From Desulfospira joergensenii DSM 10085 (GTDB lineage Bacteria; Desulfobacterota; Desulfobacteria; Desulfobacterales; Desulfobacteraceae), in contig NZ_ATUG01000003.1 of the NCBI RefSeq assembly GCF_000420085.1, positions 1,116,001 to 1,180,000 on the forward strand: 64,000 bases of DNA, given 5' to 3'. Positions 1 through 8,526 of the stretch are shown piece after piece (position 1 is the stretch's first letter; each line of letters opens with the position of its first letter). Made by a program: the position numbers and the translations under genes. The notes below the pieces were generated by a model. That model did not search any database. It had not been told where the DNA came from and saw only the letters and a program-made list of their open reading frames with translations.

Positions 1-1
1 T

Positions 2-1012
2 TTGGCCGGTGAAAGTGCCTTTAGGACCATCACGGACCGGTCCGGCCGGAGGGTCCGCATCCCGGAAACGCCCAGGCGCATCGCCTGTCTCTTCGGTCCC
101 AGCTATGAAAAGCTCCTGGCTTTCGGCGCCACCGACCGGGTCTCCATGGTGGCCAACGTAACCCTGCCCTGGAACCTTGTGCTTAACCCCGGGCTTGGGG
201 CGATTCCGGTCCTGACCACCTATGGCAGCCCGGATGTAGAGACCCTGCTCCGCCTGAAAACAGACTTGGTCATCTACCATCCCTTTACCAAACAGATCAA
301 CCAGATGACCGCGGCCGGGCTGCCTGTGGTGGTGCCTTATGACGGTAGCCGGCGCCAGCACACCCTGGAGGGTTTCTTTAAGGACTGGTACGGGCAGATC
401 CGGTTTTACGGCAAGATCCTGGGCGGCGATGCCGTTGCCAGGGCCGAGGTCTATTGCGACTATGCGGACCGGCGGATCCGGGACGTGCTATCCGTAACCG
501 CCGAAATCCCAAAAGACCGGTGCCCCAAAGTCTTCTGGTACTGCGGCCAGGTCAACGGCCCAGCCGGAACCCAGACCCGCCACGCCACGGCAGACTGGCT
601 GGTGACCGCTGCGGGCGGCACCATGCTCACCCACGAGGAGGCGGCCTATTTTGTTTCCGTATCCACCGAGGAGCTGATTCTCTGGAATCCCGATATCATC
701 CTGGTGTCCACCCTGCCCTCTGTGGAGCCGGTCCTGTCCGATCCCAGGTTGAAAAACATTGCTGCGGTCCAAAACCAAAGGGTTTTTATGACCCCCCAGG
801 GGCAGTTTTACTGGAGCCATTTTTCCACGGAGTCATTTCTTTGCATCCTCTACCTGGCCAAACTCTTCCACCCGGAAAAATTCCCGGATCTGGACATGGT
901 CGAGGAACTCACCGGATATTACGCGCAATTTTACCACTACGATCTAACCGGGGACCAGGCCCGGCGTATACTCTCCCATCTGCCGCCCGGCTCCAAAGAT
1001 CAACACCCTTAA
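2..1012 (+). CDS. ABC transporter substrate-binding protein, iron/cobalamin type (5' partial)
   Basis: This is a periplasmic-binding-protein-2 fold like BtuF and FhuD, which hands metal chelates (siderophore, heme, cobalamin) to an ABC importer. The early ITDRSGRRVRIPETPRRI segment is the usual opening of this family, followed by a DLVIYHP-type beta strand, a long linker helix, and a second lobe with NPDIILVSTLP and a late FHPEKFPDL segment. The frame is open to the window edge and no signal peptide is seen. The TTG at position 2 is therefore not a credible start, and the gene begins to the left. It lies 19 nt before a TonB receptor gene on the same strand, so the two probably serve one ligand. 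Which ligand cannot be read from the sequence. Confidence 0.85.
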   Translation: MAGESAFRTITDRSGRRVRIPETPRRIACLFGPSYEKLLAFGATDRVSMVANVTLPWNLVLNPGLGAIPVLTTYGSPDVETLLRLKTDLVIYHPFTKQINQMTAAGLPVVVPYDGSRRQHTLEGFFKDWYGQIRFYGKILGGDAVARAEVYCDYADRRIRDVLSVTAEIPKDRCPKVFWYCGQVNGPAGTQTRHATADWLVTAAGGTMLTHEEAAYFVSVSTEELILWNPDIILVSTLPSVEPVLSDPRLKNIAAVQNQRVFMTPQGQFYWSHFSTESFLCILYLAKLFHPEKFPDLDMVEELTGYYAQFYHYDLTGDQARRILSHLPPGSKDQHP

Positions 1013-1031
1013 CCCTAAAAAAGGAAAAAAG

Positions 1032-3062
1032 ATGAAACGGATATTTTTTAAGCGGATGTGCCTGCCTGCACTGTTCTTGCTCATGACGACGGGGGGATAT
1101 GCGACCCCCAATGAGCCTCAGGTTTTCAACCTGGGCGAAGTGGTAATTACAGGAGAAAAGACCACGGTGAACCTTGCCACCACCGTCACAGAGGTCTCCA
1201 TGGAGGAGATCGCAGCCAAGGGAGCGACCAGCGCTGCCGAGGCCCTGGAGTTCCTGCCCGGTGTCTTTGTCCGGTACGGGGGTAAAGGCGATGCCCATGT
1301 CAACATCCGCGGTTTTGAGCAGCGGCAGGTCAAAATCCTCATCGACGGGGTGCCGGCCCGGGAAAATTACTTCGGCACCGTGGACCTGTCCATGCTCCCG
1401 GCCGATGCCATCTCCAAGATCACCATCGTCAAGGGGGCAAGCTCAGTGCTTTACGGTTCCAACACCATGGGCGGGGTGATCAACATCATTACCAAAAAAG
1501 GATCCAAAACACCTCAAACCTTGGTGTCGTCCGCCTTTGGCGACTATGACACCGCCCGGTACGCAGCCAGCCACGGCGGCACTTTCACCGAAAGCGGCCG
1601 AATCAACTACTGGCTGTCCGCAGGATACCAGACCTCGGACGGTTACAGGCTCTCCCACGATTTCGACCCCAACAATCCGGTAACAGGGGTTGGCACCCAG
1701 TTCAACGAAGACGGCGGGGTCAGGGATTTGAGCCATTATAATAAAAAAAACCTGAACATGAAGGTGGGATACGATCCCGGCGGGGAGTCCAGCCTCTACC
1801 TCTCCTTTAACTACGTGGACAACGACAGGGGCATCCCCGCCTTTTTTAACCGATACTGGGCCTACGATCACTGGAAGCAGTGGCAGATCAGCCTGGCCGG
1901 GGAACATCGGTTCACCGACAAGGTCAAGGTCAAATCGAGAGTCTTCTACGTCAACCACGAGGACGGCATCACGGACGTAAGCTGGGATAAAAATCACACC
2001 ACCGGCGGGCGCAAATGGTTTGAGCAAAGCTTTTACGATGATGATTCCGTGGGCGGAGAATTCCAGGTGGCCCTGGATCTCATTCCCTCCAACACACTCC
2101 GCCTGGGTGTCAACTTCATGGAGGACAACCATAGGGAGGGCAACTACCTGAGCGATGACTGCTGGGCTGTCACACATGGGAGCGCCAGCGTGGGGTGGGC
2201 ACCCCAAGAAGAATATGCCGCCCGGACCTGGACCCTTGCCGTGGAGGACGAATTCTCCCTCCTTAACAACTTATCCATTGTGGTGGGCATAAGCTGGGAC
2301 GTGTTCGAACCCACCCAGACCTCTTCTGCGCCGGCGCCGGGACAGACCGACACCCTGAACCCCCAGATCGGGGCAGTGTACGATATCACCCCTGACACCA
2401 GTCTCCACGCCTCCGTGGGCAGGAAGACAAAATTTCCGAGCTTAAAGGAACTATACTCGGATCTTGTGGGCGGCAATCCAGACCTGAATCCCGAGCGGAC
2501 CCTGGCCTACGAGGCGGGTGTCACCCATGCCTTCCCCAATAAGATCGAGGGCAATCTGGCCTTTTTCTACAACGATATCGACGACCTCATCGACATGACC
2601 ACCATTGGGGGTGAAAGGGCCTATGTCAATATCAACAAGGCCGTGATCTACGGTGCAGAGGCGGGGCTGTCCGTGCCGGTTTGCGATACCATGGACCTTT
2701 ATATGAACTATACCTGGCTTAACACAGAGGACAAGTCCAACAACGGCCGCAACCTGGAGGGCCGGCCCCGGCACCGAATCAACCTCGGCCTGGCCTATCG
2801 GTTTGCCTTCGGCCTGACCGCAGATCTGAACACCACCTATAACCGCCGCCAGTACTGGGAGAACTCAGATACCAACGAGTGGACCGAACTGCCCGATTAC
2901 TTTCTGGTTAATCTTAAGCTGACCCAAAAGCTGCCCAGGATGGGTAAGGTGGCGCCCGAAATCTTCGCGCTGGGCACCAACCTCCTGGACAAGGACTATT
3001 ACGAAACCAACGGCGCCGAGCCCGGGTTCAACTTTCTGGCCGGCATGACCTTAAAGTTTTAG
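1032..3062 (+). CDS. TonB-dependent outer-membrane receptor
   Basis: The product is a 676-residue outer-membrane gated channel driven by TonB/ExbBD. Residues 1-25 form a signal peptide ending near GGYA. A TonB-box-like LGEVVITGEK follows, then a plug domain at roughly 45-155 with typical DGVPARENYFG and GASSVLYGSNTMGGVINIITKK-type segments, then a beta barrel ending in an aromatic residue (TLKF). The length is normal for vitamin B12 and siderophore receptors. The start is supported by an AGGAAAAAAG ribosome site 5 nt upstream. It is sandwiched between a binding protein and a radical-SAM/binding-protein fusion, which suggests import of a metal-containing or tetrapyrrole ligand. The exact substrate is unknown. 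Confidence 0.92.
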   Translation: MKRIFFKRMCLPALFLLMTTGGYATPNEPQVFNLGEVVITGEKTTVNLATTVTEVSMEEIAAKGATSAAEALEFLPGVFVRYGGKGDAHVNIRGFEQRQVKILIDGVPARENYFGTVDLSMLPADAISKITIVKGASSVLYGSNTMGGVINIITKKGSKTPQTLVSSAFGDYDTARYAASHGGTFTESGRINYWLSAGYQTSDGYRLSHDFDPNNPVTGVGTQFNEDGGVRDLSHYNKKNLNMKVGYDPGGESSLYLSFNYVDNDRGIPAFFNRYWAYDHWKQWQISLAGEHRFTDKVKVKSRVFYVNHEDGITDVSWDKNHTTGGRKWFEQSFYDDDSVGGEFQVALDLIPSNTLRLGVNFMEDNHREGNYLSDDCWAVTHGSASVGWAPQEEYAARTWTLAVEDEFSLLNNLSIVVGISWDVFEPTQTSSAPAPGQTDTLNPQIGAVYDITPDTSLHASVGRKTKFPSLKELYSDLVGGNPDLNPERTLAYEAGVTHAFPNKIEGNLAFFYNDIDDLIDMTTIGGERAYVNINKAVIYGAEAGLSVPVCDTMDLYMNYTWLNTEDKSNNGRNLEGRPRHRINLGLAYRFAFGLTADLNTTYNRRQYWENSDTNEWTELPDYFLVNLKLTQKLPRMGKVAPEIFALGTNLLDKDYYETNGAEPGFNFLAGMTLKF

Positions 3063-3071
3063 GAGGCCCCC

Positions 3072-4814
3072 GTGAAGTGCAATATCTGTGAACAAAGGTG
3101 TGAGATTCATTTCCGGGGAACCGGTCGATGCGGCATGTATACGGCGGATGAAGACGGCATCCGCGAGCGGTTCCCGGACCGGTATCTGGCTGCCGTGGAT
3201 ACGGCCGTCGAAGCCATGCCCATGGTCCACTATCACCCCAGGGGAACCTTCCTGCAGGTCTGTACCGTGGGCTGCAACTTCATTTGCCCGGGCTGCGTCT
3301 CAGAGGTCCTGACAGACCATATAGGCGCCGTCCGGGGCCAGTTCCAGGAAATGACGCCGGACCAGGTTCTGGACCGGGCAGAAGAGACCGGGTGCATCGG
3401 GGTGATGTTCTGCTTTAACGAGCCCACGGTCTCTTTTTTCACCTTCAGGCGCCTGGCAACCATGGCCCGGAAACGGGGACTTTTGGCCGGATGCGCCACC
3501 AACGGTTATCTGACCGAATGGGCCCTTTCGGAACTGATCCCCTGCCTTGATTTTGTGAATGTCGGAATCAAGGGGACCGCACCTTCTGTCTGCCGGGCCT
3601 GTGGCATCCAGGATGCCGCCCCGATCTTCCGAAACATAAAGACTGTTTTTCAAAATGGAATTCACCTGGAGATTTCCGCTGTTTTCAGGAAGGGACAGGA
3701 AAAACAGGTGGAGGAGACCGCAGGTTTCGTCTCATCCCTGTCCCCGGACATCCCCTTCCAGGTCATGCGGTTCCTGCCCTTTGGCAAAACCGACGCCAAT
3801 GACGAACCCACCGTCAAAGAAGCCGAGGCCCTCTGTACAAGGCTGGGCCGGCACTTGCACCATGTGTTTCTATTCAACACCCCCGGCACGGACTGGCTCA
3901 ACTCCGTCTGCCCGGACTGTGGCGCTGCCATAATGGAGAGAGGTTTTTTCGGTCCCATGTGCTCCAACTTATACCAGTATAGACCTGAGGGCCAATGCCG
4001 ATGCGGATACCGCCTTCCTCTGAAAGGGAAAATTCACGAAGAGACCCTCCCGCGGACCTCCGGGTACTTCGGCGGTTACAGAACCGTCAACGCCATGAGC
4101 ATGATCCGTTCCATCCTGGGCGTTCTGGGCGTCCGGGACAAAGGCGCGGTGGATGCCGTGATAGCCGAGGCGATCCGGACCGACCTGATAAAGGACCTGT
4201 ACCAGCGGTTGAACGGGATCACAGCCTACTTTAACACGGTGGATGCCTTTGCATCCCTTACGGACACACAGGACAGGGCCGCCCTGTTCAGGGAATACGT
4301 GGGGTCCCGGGTGACCGCCATCCGGGAGGGGGCGGCCGGGACAGAAGGGCCCAGGGTCTACTACTCCCTGGGCCATCCCCTGATCGCCATGTTCCCGGAA
4401 AAGATGGAATCCCGTCTGGCCAAAGAGGCCGGCGGCCTTTTGACCAACCAATGGCTCCCCCGGGAGGGCCGGCCGGGGATCATGATTTCCAAGGAAAATT
4501 TTCTGGCCATGGCCCCGGAAATCATCGTGGTTTCCGACGGCATTGCCTGGCCTGGGGAGGATTTTGCTGCCTTTTGCAGGCAAAGAGATCTGGACGTGCC
4601 CGCAGTCAGGAACGGGAAGATCTTCCATCTCGCCCCGTTTCGCGGCGCAACCAATCCGGACTGGGTCCTGGGGCTTATGGCCCTGGCCAACCGGTTTCAC
4701 CCGGACCGGTTCTGTTTTAACCTCGAAAAAGAGGCGGAACGTTTTTATGCGACCTTTTACGGACAACCTTTCAACCATGGGCAACTGCTCAGATTTCCCT
4801 GGGAGGACAGATAG
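3072..4814 (+). CDS. Radical SAM enzyme fused to a substrate-binding-protein-like domain
   Basis: This 580-residue protein starts at GTG behind an AGGAGG site. Residues 1-320 look like the glycyl-radical-activase/AmmeMemoRadiSam branch of radical SAM enzymes. They carry Cys3, Cys6, Cys10 and Cys20, then CNFICPGC with cluster cysteines 68, 72 and 75, and a zinc-ribbon-like close with cysteines 280, 283, 309 and 311 around a MERGFF segment. Residues about 335-575 resemble the binding protein encoded at 2-1012: both have an (I/L)xxxxPEII/DIIxV strand, a late NGKIF/NQRVF strand and a helix with HPDRF or HPEKF. No signal peptide is present, so the fusion is probably cytosolic. The stop codon abuts the next ATG with no gap. 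The reaction is not known. Confidence 0.8.
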   Translation: MKCNICEQRCEIHFRGTGRCGMYTADEDGIRERFPDRYLAAVDTAVEAMPMVHYHPRGTFLQVCTVGCNFICPGCVSEVLTDHIGAVRGQFQEMTPDQVLDRAEETGCIGVMFCFNEPTVSFFTFRRLATMARKRGLLAGCATNGYLTEWALSELIPCLDFVNVGIKGTAPSVCRACGIQDAAPIFRNIKTVFQNGIHLEISAVFRKGQEKQVEETAGFVSSLSPDIPFQVMRFLPFGKTDANDEPTVKEAEALCTRLGRHLHHVFLFNTPGTDWLNSVCPDCGAAIMERGFFGPMCSNLYQYRPEGQCRCGYRLPLKGKIHEETLPRTSGYFGGYRTVNAMSMIRSILGVLGVRDKGAVDAVIAEAIRTDLIKDLYQRLNGITAYFNTVDAFASLTDTQDRAALFREYVGSRVTAIREGAAGTEGPRVYYSLGHPLIAMFPEKMESRLAKEAGGLLTNQWLPREGRPGIMISKENFLAMAPEIIVVSDGIAWPGEDFAAFCRQRDLDVPAVRNGKIFHLAPFRGATNPDWVLGLMALANRFHPDRFCFNLEKEAERFYATFYGQPFNHGQLLRFPWEDR

Positions 4815-5480
4815 ATGACGGAAACCAATTGGACAAGGACAAGGACCCTGGTCTTTGACCGGGACAACGCCCAAACCATGAACAGGATCGCCAAGACCGT
4901 TTTCCGGCCCATCTATCCGGTTATCGCCGGGAACGCCATGTCCATCACAGGCATCAGCCGGGGCCGCTGCCTGGATCTTGGCACCGGCCCGGCCATGCTG
5001 GCCATGGCCGTGGCCCAGGCCGCCCCCGGGATGACGGTGACGGCCTTTGACTTTTCCGGAGACTCCGGTGAGATCGCCGAAGAAAACATCCGCCGGGCAG
5101 GCCTGGGCGAGCAGGTGGTGACCGCCTTTGGTGATGTACATAAGATGCCCTTTGAGGACGGCCGGTTTGATCTCATCGTCAGCCGCGGTTCCATGTTTTT
5201 CTGGAAGGACCTCAAATCCGCTTTTTCCGAGGTGCTTCGGGTCCTGGCCCCGGGGGGCGCCACCTATATCGGCGGCGGCTTCGGCAGCCTTGACCTCAAA
5301 AACCAGGTCATCAAGGGCATGGCCAAGGTCGATCCCGCCTGGGACTGCTACGCCAAGAAAAAGACAGGCGATGACGGCCACAGCAAGTTTGAGCAGATGT
5401 TTGCCCAGCTTGGCTGCCAGGACCGATACCGGATCATCGACGACGACACAGGGTTCTGGATCATCCTGTCCAAGGACTGA
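4815..5480 (+). CDS. Class I SAM-dependent methyltransferase
   Basis: The protein has 221 residues. Motif I (CLDLGTGPA, about residues 52-60) binds S-adenosylmethionine. A later acidic loop, the GDVHKMPFEDGRFDLIVSRG region and a VLAPGG segment complete the usual Rossmann methyltransferase pattern. It resembles small ubiE/arsM-like enzymes, but no substrate-specific motif is visible. Its ATG directly follows the stop of the radical-SAM fusion gene, so the two are almost certainly translated from one message. It likely modifies the same ligand or intermediate that the upstream receptor and binding protein import. This is the last gene of the operon. Confidence 0.85.
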   Translation: MTETNWTRTRTLVFDRDNAQTMNRIAKTVFRPIYPVIAGNAMSITGISRGRCLDLGTGPAMLAMAVAQAAPGMTVTAFDFSGDSGEIAEENIRRAGLGEQVVTAFGDVHKMPFEDGRFDLIVSRGSMFFWKDLKSAFSEVLRVLAPGGATYIGGGFGSLDLKNQVIKGMAKVDPAWDCYAKKKTGDDGHSKFEQMFAQLGCQDRYRIIDDDTGFWIILSKD

Positions 5481-5613
5481 CCCGGCATTACCTTGACATT
5501 TAGCTTCCAGGTCCTGGGCCGTCGCATTCGCAAAAAAATGCCGCATCAGGCGCCCAGGACCAATGGCATTGGTGCATGATCCTTATGAGGTGGATTTTTG
5601 CCTGTTGAACGGC

Positions 5614-5961
5614 CTATCTTGTGACGGGATACCATCCGCGCCCGGGCAAATCAAACATCCGGGCGTCCTTGGACATCAGATAAATATCCAGCACATCCTT
5701 GAGGACAATTGGTGAACGGTCTAAGGCCCCGGGCTGCAATTGTTCCAACTTATGGAGAACCCGCTTTTCGTCTCCAGGAGAAACCTGTTCCCGGTCAAAC
5801 CAGTATCGAAGAGGACACACAGCAGCAGGATTTCCACCGAATATCTTATCTGTGAATGCATCAACTTGGAATATTTGCAATTGCATAATAATTCTCTGAA
5901 GATTTTCATTGTAGGTCCGGGGGCACTCAATATAGATAATTTTCCCCTGCAAAATGGGCAT
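5614..5961 (-). pseudogene. Chimeric ORF containing the start of a PhzF-like isomerase
   Basis: Positions 5809-5886 on the minus strand encode MQLQIFQVDAFTDKIFGGNP and a few more residues. This is the hallmark start of PhzF/YddE epimerases, which are normally 260-290 residues long. After about 26 residues the match stops and the frame continues into unrelated sequence (QPGALDRSPIVLKDVLDIYL region) that I do not recognise, ending at 5614. An upstream in-frame extension to 5961 has no family match either. The catalytic body is missing, so this is a remnant joined to another fragment, in line with the decayed mobile elements next to it. Confidence 0.5.
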
Positions 5962-5984
5962 GCGATTCCATAATTGACGCTCCC

Positions 5985-6161
5985 CTATTCTTTGTTTGAA
6001 ATCTGCTTAATTTTCACCACTTCCACAAGGGTTTCCAGTCGGACCACCCGTTTATCAATATCGTTGGTCTGCTCTGTCAATTTTTCCGTTCTATCATTAA
6101 GCCGTTGAACGGTATCGGTTAGTCTTATGATGTCTAAAACAAGCTCTTTCCAGCTGGCCAT
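5985..6161 (-). CDS. Small coiled-coil protein (58 aa)
   Basis: This 58-residue ORF starts with MASWKELVLDIIRLTDTVQR and is one continuous amphipathic helix with heptad-like spacing (VQRLNDRTEKLTEQTNDIDKRVVRLETLVEVV). Its ATG lies 3 nt after the stop of the ribbon-helix-helix gene on the same strand, which argues for real, coupled translation. Small helical partners beside DNA-binding antitoxin-like genes are common in mobile regions, but no named family is recognised. It could be a partner or a subunit extension of the upstream protein. Confidence 0.55.
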   Translation of the reverse strand: MASWKELVLDIIRLTDTVQRLNDRTEKLTEQTNDIDKRVVRLETLVEVVKIKQISNKE

Positions 6162-6164
6162 TAT

Positions 6165-6452
6165 TTAGCCCCCCTTCACGGCAGACAAATTTTCAAGGCA
6201 AGAATCAAGCTTTTGGATGGTTTGTTCAGTTTTGGCGATTGCTTCCTTTACCTTTGCGTGGGCAATGGCTAACAATTCTTGTTCCTGGCCTTCGGCCAAC
6301 TCTCCATCAGGATCATAAGCGTCTATAGCATCCCGGACGATTTGAGCCGCAGACCGCCCTTTTGCTCTTGAGCTTAAGGCTTTAAGTTTTTTGATGTTCT
6401 CTGGAGAAATAAAAAACTGTTTTCTAATTAGCGTTTCTGACTGTGTCTGCAT
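6165..6452 (-). CDS. Ribbon-helix-helix (CopG/Arc-like) DNA-binding protein
   Basis: The 95-residue product has an N-terminal beta strand (RKQFFISPENIKKLKALS) followed by two helices with a GRSAAQIVRDAIDAY segment. That is the ribbon-helix-helix fold used by antitoxins and small repressors. The C-terminal half (about 55-90) is a helical, glutamine/glutamate-rich coil. A possible ribosome site (AAGGAG) lies upstream. It forms a pair with the 58-residue coiled-coil gene just downstream. No toxin-like nuclease is visible, so I do not call a toxin-antitoxin system. The gene may be cargo of the neighbouring mobile elements. Confidence 0.7.
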   Translation of the reverse strand: MQTQSETLIRKQFFISPENIKKLKALSSRAKGRSAAQIVRDAIDAYDPDGELAEGQEQELLAIAHAKVKEAIAKTEQTIQKLDSCLENLSAVKGG

Positions 6453-6522
6453 AAATAGATCTCCTTAATATTCAGCATACCCCTATTATACACATACACA
6501 TAACATGGACAAGTATTATTTT

Positions 6523-6777
6523 TTATTTCCAAGCATTCATGACCATTTTTCTTTTTTCAGTTCCCACAAGGCTGTCCTCTTTTTCAGGGACAGCAAGAAG
6601 ATGAACATGGTTTGTCATTAGGCAATAGGCGAGAATGGTCAGCCCGAACCTGCCGCTTTGGTTTTTTAAAAAATTGAAATATTCGATCCTGTCTTGACCC
6701 TTGAAAAAGATATCCAGGGATCGGACACCCCTTTGAACAATGTGATGAGGATAACCTGGGACTACTATTCTTTTCAT
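6523..6777 (-). pseudogene. Truncated RAYT / REP-associated Y1 transposase
   Basis: The 84-residue ORF opens with MKRIVVPGYPHHIVQRGVRS and contains CLMTNHVHLLAVP. This is the HUH metal-binding motif of Y1 single-strand transposases associated with REP sequences. Full-length members run to about 180-230 residues and carry a catalytic tyrosine on a later helix. Here the match ends shortly after PEKEDSL, and a short unrelated tail (GTEKRKMVMNAWK) leads to the stop. The tyrosine helix is missing, so the gene is a non-functional remnant. It faces away from the IS110 gene that starts about 180 nt away. Confidence 0.75.
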
Positions 6778-6870
6778 CCGTGCTATGAGGGGAATTATAC
6801 TCTTATTGAAAAATTATGCTATAAAAACGGTATCATGTTTAAATGCATAAGATATTGTAAAATATAGACA

Positions 6871-6958
6871 ATGAAACCTCCCTGCGGCATGATGGCTTTT
6901 ATATATGCTGCTGGAATAACAGAGTCATCCAGAATCAATTACCACAAGGAGGTTTCAA
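6871..6958 (+). promoter_or_regulatory. Inverted repeat masking the ribosome site of the IS110 transposase
   Basis: AATGAAACCTCC at 6871 is nearly an exact reverse complement of GGAGGTTTCAAT at 6947-6958, which holds the ribosome-binding site of the transposase gene. A transcript that starts upstream could fold so the ribosome site is hidden. Known insertion sequences use similar hairpins to stop outside transcription from activating transposase. That role here is inferred from position alone. Confidence 0.5.
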
Positions 6959-7988
6959 TGGAGAGTATGCACTACATCGGAATGGATATCCATAAAAAAA
7001 TAATTGCTTTTTGCATCAAAACCTTCAACGGCATAGTAATAAAACAAGGGAAATTGCCGGCAACCCGCAAAGCCCTTAGCAATTGGCTGGAGGATCTGCC
7101 CCAGCCGTGGACTGCCGCAATGGAGGCGACATTATTCACTGCTTGGATATACGATTTTCTAAAACCGTATGCTCAATCCATCAAGGTAGCGCATCCTGAA
7201 ATGTTGAAAGCCATCACAGCTGCTAAGAAAAAGAATGATGTATCAGACGCTGAAAAGATTACCGATCTGCTCAGGGTGGATATGTTGCCGGAATGCTATA
7301 TGATGCCGCAAGAGCTTCGAGATCTTCGAAGAATACTACGCTATCGAAACCATATCGTCCGGACGGCAACAAAAGAAAAAAACAAAATTTCAGGTTTGTT
7401 GATGGAGGTTGGCGCCCAGTATAATAAAAAGCGGCTACATGGGGAAAAATATTTTTCTGAATTTTTAGACACCGTGGAACATGTACCTGATTCAGTAATC
7501 AATATGCTCGAATTAAGCCGTTCGAACCTCGAAATATTTACAGATATCCAAAAAAGGCTGGTACACTCTATCAAGGGAGACCCATTAATACGAGGCCGTG
7601 TAGAACGCCTATTATCAATTAGAGGTGTGGGTGAAGTTACTGCGTTGACCTGGGTTCTTGAAGTAGGTGAGCCTGAGCGGTTTCATTCAATTCGCCAGGC
7701 ATCAGCTATTGCGGACTTTGTGCCGCCCAAAAAGAATCCGCCGGCAAAGAGTACCGCGGTCCAATTTCTAAAAAGAGGAACAAACACATTCAAACGATAT
7801 TAATTGAGGCCGCCAAACTGGCCCCTATTTGGAACCCCCAATTGGCTGAAGTTCACCAAAAGGAGCTGGCCAGAGGCAACAAGAATAGAGCGACTCTGGC
7901 CGTTGCCAGAAAGTTGGTTGCCTACATGCTTGCCGTGGATAAAAGTGGGCAGGCATTCCAGATCAAGGAGTCAGAAATGGCAGCATAA
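6958..7988 (+). pseudogene. IS110-family transposase with a one-base frameshift
   Basis: The ORF starts at ATG 6958 behind AAGGAGG. It encodes a DEDD-type transposase/recombinase: Asp10 (GMDIHK), Glu56 (AAMEAT), and Asp94 and Asp97 in the KKNDVSDAEK segment. The C-terminal helix-hairpin-helix (SIRGVGEVTALTW) is in frame. Near 7706 the frame breaks. Dropping back one base restores YCGLCAAQKESAGKEYRG and the rest of the domain through KESEMAA to TAA at 7986-7988. A single-base deletion has therefore split an otherwise full-length protein of about 343 residues. The element is probably immobile unless supplied with enzyme in trans. Confidence 0.85.
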
Positions 7989-8270
7989 TTGATCAGGAAA
8001 AAAGCGTTCGTATGTATGGTTCTTCCTGCCGTTTCATGCAGTCTGGGGACTGAGTGATTGGTTTAAAACCATGATACTCCAGTAACGTGTTTCATGGCCG
8101 GCAGGTTACCCAAATTTAAACTTCTGCGATGGTCATCAGATCATAGGTGACTTGATGCTGCAAATGGATGTCTGGTCAAAAGAACCTATTCTTTTTGACA
8201 CGAAATAGATCAAGACCCAATACATGACGAGTGTGTTCAGTGGTTTAGGATAGCAGGTTTACCGCCAAGA
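7989..8270. other. Non-coding right flank of the IS110 element
   Basis: No ORF is seen in these 282 nt between the end of the transposase and the MoaD-like gene. IS110-group elements are known to encode a structured bridge RNA in the non-coding part of the element, upstream or downstream of the gene depending on the subgroup. This stretch and 6780-6957 are the two places such an RNA could lie. I cannot define the element ends, as the family lacks strong terminal inverted repeats. Confidence 0.3.
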
Positions 8271-8274
8271 ATGG

Positions 8275-8526
8275 ATGGCTTTGGGTTGGGCAGGGGAGTT
8301 TTATTTTTTACTTGACAATACTTATCATGGATGTCCCCGGAATTCCTGCAAGACTTTTCAGATTCAAGTTGAACCCGGCTCTTCCGTCCGCCAGATCCTG
8401 GCATCCCAGTTCATCAATCCCCTGCTGGTCCCCATGATCTCCCGGGACAGCAGGAAGATTCCTTTGGACACGATTCTGGAAGAAGATGTGACCCTGACCC
8501 TTTACGGTCCCCTGGCTGGCGGCTGA
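8275..8526 (+). CDS. MoaD/ThiS-like sulfur-carrier protein, possibly with an altered N-terminus
   Basis: The last 60 residues have the beta-grasp pattern of MoaD/ThiS proteins: FQIQVEPGSSVRQIL, LVPMISRDSRKIPLDTIL, then EEDVTLTLYGPLAGG with the obligatory C-terminal Gly-Gly. Such proteins carry sulfur as a C-terminal thiocarboxylate for molybdopterin, thiamine or related cofactors. The first 20 residues (MALGWAGEFYFLLDNTYHG) do not look like a normal first strand. No ribosome site is evident, and the element-like flank of IS110 lies just upstream, so the start may have been replaced by insertion. No partner enzyme (MoeB/MoaE, tungsten enzyme) is nearby. Confidence 0.55.
   Translation: MALGWAGEFYFLLDNTYHGCPRNSCKTFQIQVEPGSSVRQILASQFINPLLVPMISRDSRKIPLDTILEEDVTLTLYGPLAGG

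Noticed and set aside
454..1035. 193-residue ORF in another frame over the binding-protein gene
   Set aside because: It lies entirely over a clear family match on the same strand, has no ribosome site and no protein pattern.
3969..5546. 525-codon minus-strand ORF opposite the radical-SAM fusion and methyltransferase
   Set aside because: It covers two genes with strong motifs; its composition (many His, Gly, Pro) is that of an antisense shadow in GC-rich DNA.
6165..6452. Classical toxin-antitoxin pair with the 58-residue gene
   Set aside because: The partner is a plain coiled coil with no nuclease, kinase or other toxin motif.
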